A stretch of 64,000 nt of DNA, taken from the NCBI GenBank assembly GCA_019614645.1, contig JABWDB010000001.1, positions 26,777,501 to 26,841,500 on the forward strand. Reading direction: 5' to 3'. Below, piece after piece: positions 58,654-64,000 of this stretch. The stretch is from Stratiolaelaps scimitus (taxonomy: Eukaryota > Arthropoda > Arachnida > Mesostigmata > Laelapidae). Both the position numbers and the translations under genes were made by a program. The notes beneath the pieces are model-generated. The model saw only the letters and a list, made by a program, of their open reading frames with translations, searched no databases and was not told the origin of the DNA. Numbering within the stretch: position 1 is the stretch's first letter; the number at the start of each line of letters is the position of its first letter.

Positions 58654-60450
58654 GCACACAAGCACTTGAAGAACTATCCGAAACACGGGTGGCAGGAGTA
58701 GTGGTGATAGCACAACGATGAGCACCGACGCACGCGACAACTAACAAACAACTGGCACAACGAACGACAACTGCATCCGCAGGACCAAGAGCCGAACAGC
58801 AGCAGCAACGATATTCATCCAGAGGCATCTACGCTTATACTATTTGGCCGCCATTATATTGCTGTACTATAGATTTACGCACCATTCACATAAAACATAT
58901 ATGTTTATATATATATATATATATATATGTGTGGCCGTCAAGCGATAAGTAGATGTTAGTGTGCTTCCAAGCACGTATGTAGAGCACAAACTGCCCCAGC
59001 TACATAGCCAGTACGGACAAAGTACGCCATAGCTGGTAACAGCAACACTAACTCGTCCCAAGAGTATTGCTGAGAGTCTAATAGTATGGCATTATTATTG
59101 CTATAACACATATCGCAATTCGTATGCTACTGTGAACGGGCGAGTATCCTCCCGCTGCTGTCGACAAAATACGACGCGAGACACGTCGTACGCTATATTG
59201 TCGCTATATTGACGTCAACGTCTCAACCAACCCCGTCTCGGTAAGCGAGCCAGCATGCCCTCCTCAACCACGGCAAAGTTAGAGGGTTTCTGCTGCCGCT
59301 GACGCCGCTGCTGTTGTCTTGCCACGGCAGCCGAGCCGTGCGTACCGGCCCGGTCGCCGTCACCAACAACGTAACAACCAGCGAGAAACGAAGGCACCCG
59401 CCACTGAACGCCCGATCCGATGAAGCCGCGAAAAGCCAACGAATCACAATATGCCTGTCCTGATAGTGGCAATACGGTGGCGTACGGTGAGCACAGCATC
59501 GACAAAGTGGTGATGCTGTCGCTGCTGCCGCGCCGCGCGTGTGCGAAGGGATAATCACGGAAGACCTTGCCAAGGTCGCTCTAGTTGGTCCATTCGGGCG
59601 CAAGGCAGAAGCAGAAAAGCTGCTCTGGTAAGAGCCGTACGCGGGCAACGCCGCCACTAGAAGCCGCCACAGCAGCAGCAGCAGCAGCGGCAGGCGAGAT
59701 ACAAAGAGAACGGAGAAAGAGGGTCGAACGGCAGAGCCCTCGATGGCAGAAATACAATCAGAAATACGACGGATGATGGTGACGATAGCGACGGTGACGG
59801 TTCGCGGTAGCAATTATGCCATAGTGGTCCGTGAGGAGGGGTGGGGAGTCGCGGCCATGAGCCCGACGTAGGTGCAAAACCGACGACAGCGCTCAAAGGA
59901 CAGATAGCGAACCCGAGAGAAAGAGAGAGGGCGAGGCAAAGAGAGAGAGAGAAACGATTGCAGCGTCAATACTAATAATAATAATGATAATAATAACAAC
60001 AGCAGTCACATTGAATCAAGCGCGAGCTGCTGCTCTCAAATCACCCCCTTGTGCACACCTGCGACGGTCATAGAAGGCGAAGAAACCCGCAAGGCTGTGC
60101 TACTTGACAGAGTGATCATCAGGTGGGGAATCATTGTAGCCCGCTGGTTTAAAGGGCTTGTGGTGTGCAGTAGACATTGGAACGGGAGAGACGACCGAAT
60201 TGAAAAAGGCTGAATGATTGCAGGTACGTCTCTTTGTACTTCGAAGTAGAACGCCCAAAGGTAGCAGAGTTGATTTGGGCTCAGGAGTAGGGTGCTGGGT
60301 GTAGTCGACAAATATGGAAAATAATTAATCAAGTAAAGTCAGCTCATCGTATGGCCCTTAGAACATGTCGCATGGAACATAGATAACTGAGAAATTGCTC
60401 ATTGGATACATACTAGGGTACCTTCATGTAGTAACTACGTACTCCGGTGA
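58654..60450 (-). promoter_or_regulatory. GC-rich 5' flank with a GA tract, possible Dlg5 promoter region
   Basis: The segment upstream (minus sense) of candidate exon 1 is CpG-rich between about 58.4 and 59.9 kb and includes a GA tract at 59915-59955, the sort of GAGA-factor target common at arthropod promoters, plus CAG and AAT repeats. A (TA)n array lies at 58909-58928. A 196-codon frame at 59813-59223 (minus) has no recognisable domain and overlaps other open frames. No TATA box or initiator can be assigned confidently. Confidence 0.3.
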
Positions 60451-62400
60451 TTACTCGCACAGTACATTCGTGAACTGATAGTAAAACATACTCCAATACG
60501 AATGAACCACGTGCATCCAACGACTGCACAAGTACGGAAGCTCCACGACTCCCTCAACGAAGCCACAGACGAAGGGACGATTGAATTTCTTCAGAAAGAA
60601 ATAGCCAAGGTGTCGAAACGGGAGCGAATCATAAGAGAACATGCCATCCTCCGCAACCCCAGCAACAAGGCCATCCATAACTATGTACGTAGACGGATCG
60701 TGATTAACGATACTCTCAGCTCACTACAGCGCAGCGATGGCACTTTTACCACTGACGACAAAGAAAAGGCCGAGATATTAAAAAGGCATTTCGAAGCAAC
60801 GTACCCAGGCAACGATGAGCTGAAGCAACGTCAAAGCAGAGAACCACCCGCTCTGCCAGAAGGACCCCTAAGGCTCACTGTTCACGACGTAGATGTAAGT
60901 GCGGAAAACATTCACCGCCACCTACGAAAACTACAGTCGAAGTTAAGTTCCACACCAGACGACATACCATCCTACGTGATGAAGAAACTGGGGCTATCGG
61001 TCTGTGTCCCTCTCTCTTGGGTCTTTAGAAAGTCTGTCGATAATGCCACGATTCCAGATGTTTTCCGCTCAGCAATAGTATGTCCAGTACATAAGAAAGG
61101 CTCTAAGACCGATCCCAGAAACAAGAGGCCGATTTCGCTAACAGTTATAGCATGCAAACTTCTGCAAAGCATCATATCTAAGGCTATCTACGAAAATGCC
61201 AATGCCCAAGGCCTCATCAGTGGAACCCAATATGCATATAGGCCCGGATACAGTACGGTGCTCCAGCTGATAGACACACAATTCGATTGGGCCCGCGAAA
61301 TCAACGCGTCGCGCTGTTTTGACGCCATCTTCTTCGACTTCAAATCCGCGTTTGAAAGCGTCACACATACAAAACTAATTGCTATGCTTCCGCGCTTCGG
61401 AGTCGGCAAAATCCTAGTTGACTGGATCATTGATTTCCTTCGAAATAGAACCTTTCGAGTTCGAGTCAATGGACAGTATTCGGAAGAAACAAGCATCACA
61501 TCAGGGTGCCCTCAAGGAACCATTCTGGGACCCTTAATGTATATAATGTATATAAACTCTCTTACATATGCTCTCCCTCCCTCTGTATCTGTTAAAGTCT
61601 ATGCTGACGATATTAAAATATACGCCCCCGTAGATACGCCTCAGCAGAGATCGGTGCTACAAAAAGCACTACACGATTTTTATGAATGGGCAGGGCAGCT
61701 AGATCTCATGCTTTCGATCGAGAAATGCGCCGTGCTGCATTTTGGACACGGAAATACTAAACAAAAGTACTCCATTGGTAGCATAGAACTTAAATCACAA
61801 AAATCTATTAGAGATCTAGGTATAATCACATCAACTAGTCTAAAATACTCTGAACATACTGCGGACGTTGCTCTTAAAGCTAGTCAGCGAAGCAATTGGA
61901 TAATGCGTACGTTCACAATTGCCGATCCAAATCTATACGTACTACTGTTCAGAACCTACGTCTAACCTGTGATAACCTATGCCGGGCCGGTCAGGCACCC
62001 AGGTCTCAAGAAAGATCAGGATCTTTTAACGAAAGTGTATAAAAAGTTTATAAGACGAGTGGCATATAAATGTAAATGTGACAAAGAGAACGTAAATATT
62101 GTAGATGCCGTCCAGCGTCTTAACGCCCTAGAGAAAGTCTTGCTTCAAAAAATGATGTTGAAACAACCGACGATGGTTGCAAAAATATTTGATATTGTCG
62201 AAACTACGACAAGATCCAAAAGGAATATACTCCCAAAATTTATAGCCACGAAAAAATGTGTTAATGATTTATTCCCCTGGAGACTATCATGCGCACATCA
62301 CGGGCACGCAACGTGCGCAACCGGAGCCAAAATTGAAAATGCACATAAGTGAGACTTGTAGCAATTATATTATACCTTTGAATAAAGTGTTTGTTATATA
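60451..62400 (+). mobile_element. 5'-truncated CR1/Jockey-type LINE
   Basis: A retrotransposon copy covering the reverse transcriptase and C-terminal part; no endonuclease domain is visible upstream, where the frame closes at a TGA (60448-60450), so the copy is 5'-truncated as most LINE insertions are. Downstream of the coding part, GAATAAAG (AATAAA at 62381-62386) provides a polyadenylation signal, and the element seems to end in a short TA-rich tail at about 62395-62405 rather than poly(A), as in CR1-like elements. Its boundaries are approximate and I could not find target-site duplications by eye. Confidence 0.75.
60502..62352 (+). pseudogene. LINE reverse transcriptase ORF with one internal stop
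   Basis: The frame encodes an RT of the CR1/Jockey group. Counting from the Met at 60502: TPDDIPSYVMKKL at 151-163, IVCPVHKKGSKTDPRNKRPISL at 192-213, palm motif A FFDFKSAF at 277-284 (Asp279), SGCPQGTILGP at 334-344, YADD at 367-370, and a RDLGI motif before the C-terminal domain. TAA at 61963-61965 interrupts the usual FRTYV-x-P-x-I-x-Y-A sequence; the same frame then runs on for 128 codons to TGA 62350-62352. All catalytic residues are intact and I see no frameshift, so decay is slight. The first Met is internal to the ancestral ORF. Confidence 0.8.
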
Positions 62401-64000
62401 TATAGCTCGGTTGAGTTAAATCATTTAGGGACCAGCATCACCGTTCGGATCAGGAACGTTCAGCCGCCACAGAGATCCTCCAGTAGCAAAATTTTACAAC
62501 TGCCTGCCCCAATAATGTTCAGTGAACAATGCTAATCGAGAACAGGTCTTCATAATAGAGCTAGTTTAGTTCCACCCGACACTGAGATCTGCTGATTGTA
62601 ACTTCCTAAAAAGATCATTCCATAAAATTAACTACTATTCCCATGCATTCGGCCTAGGTACAACGCGACGAACGTTCGAAAAAAAAACCTGCTTCGTGAT
62701 CATCTTATCTGGCATTTAACAAAACTACCTAAACGTTTTCGGCTGATCCTCGGCCAATATTTCACGTCCACGGAATTGCTATATAAAAGCATAATCTGAC
62801 ATCATACATAGTCAAATGTTACAAAAATTACATATATGCATATCTTTATTTTCCTAATCTATATGTATCATGTGAACGATATCTGTAAGCCATAGATGCC
62901 TATTAAATCGATTGGATATGGAGGCCAATGAGAGTCTGGATAGCAGGAGTTTAAGGGCATTCTGGAAAATGCCTCTCCAACTAATTATAAGAGCTCTAGC
63001 CGATCTACGACCTTCTCAACGGATAGCTGGCCTAGATTCTTTACTTCAGACATGTAAGTCGTCGTCTGTTATTGAAAAAAGGTAGAAGATTTCCAATGAA
63101 AATTGCCTTCTTTTGAAATATATTTCTCGTGTAAGCTCGCTGTCCCATATTTGAAGCGAGTACACTTCTCCATACAGGACATCCTTTAACTGAATGCACG
63201 CGCCATTACAACATGGGTTAATCTACGCAACTGCGACATTTATATCTCGTAAATACCAGTTCGATGATGCGACAACTCGACATGACAAGGGGAGGGCAAC
63301 TAAATATAATAGCACAGGTTTTCGTCTCTGAGCTCCTTCATGCAGCGGCAGCGGAGAACCTTCCCCGAGTTCCTGCAGTAGCGGCAAACTGTGTTACAGG
63401 GCACGAAAGGCGCGTCGGACTCGAGATGCAGCGGTTGTTGAACCCTTAGTCATGACCGCCCGACCTGCGGCGCGCTGCCCTATCGCCGCGGGCATCAGGA
63501 AACACTTGAACGAACGACAACGCTAGCCGAGCCTGCGACCGGGAGAACGCAATCTTCCCAAAACACCCAAATAGAGATGCAGAAGTCCGGAAAACGATGC
63601 TTGACTCAGATAAAGACTGCGACAGCAATAGCAGCATGCGACCAACAGTTCCAAGGGGTTGTCTTGGGCCGGATGGCGGGCCAAAGCAATGTATACCAAT
63701 TCAATGCATACCACAGAGACAGCATGGGATACGTCACGTTAGTAACACCACCCGAATCGGCACGATGTAACGCCTACACCTGTGGAGACAGGTAGCGCGG
63801 CCGGGAGAGCAGGTGCTCTCTTCTTCATTGTGTCTCCGTGTAGTGGGGAGGCCCTTCATTCTATTATATAATGCAACTTGTCTCCCCCTCCTATTATACC
63901 TGCCTGCCCCTGTTCTCTTTAGTCCCTAAACGCCATTGCAAGCCCAAAGTGATGCCTTGCGTTGCAGCTTGCGGCGACGGCGGCGACAACAACAACAACA
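62401..64000. other. spacer without a recognisable gene
   Basis: No recognisable gene or element. The final 700 bp are more GC-rich, and the window ends in (CAA)n repeats. Short frames at 63264-63795 lack domains. Confidence 0.5.

Noticed and set aside
59223..59813. 196-codon minus-strand frame upstream of candidate exon 1
   Set aside because: Leu/Arg/Ser-rich with CAG-repeat-derived poly-Leu, no domain, overlaps other open frames.
1..64000. CRISPR arrays, bacterial operons, phage or plasmid origins
   Set aside because: None seen; split genes, microsatellites and LINE/SINE content show nuclear eukaryotic DNA.

Overview
The window is eukaryotic DNA, almost certainly arthropod. Genes are split by GT-AG introns, nearly every intron or spacer carries (TA)n, (GA)n or (CA)n microsatellites, and it holds a mariner-type transposase, CR1/Jockey-type LINE remnants and tRNA-derived SINE-like sequences. 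I lean towards a chelicerate, perhaps a mite or tick relative, but that is inference. There are no bacterial features such as operons, CRISPR arrays or IS elements.

One host gene is well supported: a minus-strand ortholog of DLG5, a large MAGUK scaffold. Eleven coding exons lie between 42993 and 25618, and a probable first coding exon lies at 58653-58351. Joining the proposed splice sites gives 5775 nt, which is 1924 codons plus stop, with every junction in phase. That length is close to animal DLG5 (about 1900 residues). The domain order is Ser-rich N-terminus, long coiled coil, PDZ1, PDZ2, linker, PDZ3, Gly/Ala/Ser-rich linker, PDZ4, SH3, and a guanylate-kinase-like domain with no nucleotide-binding P-loop.

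Layout. 1-523: N-terminal half of a mariner-type transposase, minus strand, cut by the window edge. 527-25617: no convincing protein gene; two tRNA-like SINE bodies, a 37-bp minisatellite and many microsatellites. 25618-42993: exons 12 to 2 of Dlg5. 42994-58350: a 15-kb putative intron 1 with two adjacent plus-strand LINE remnants (51.5-53.1 kb), a minus-strand LINE scrap (about 56 kb) and GC-rich blocks. 58351-58653: candidate exon 1. 58654-60450: GC-rich 5' flank with a GA tract. 60451-62400: a 5'-truncated CR1/Jockey-type LINE whose reverse transcriptase frame has one internal stop. 62401-64000: nothing recognised.

No clear new biological system is visible. The items most worth a second look are a 375-bp stop-free, frame-preserving intron inside the Dlg5 SH3 domain, a 22-bp-stem hairpin resembling a microRNA precursor in Dlg5 intron 2, the substitution of a short Ser-rich exon for the vertebrate CARD-containing N-terminus, and a nearly intact LINE reading frame.
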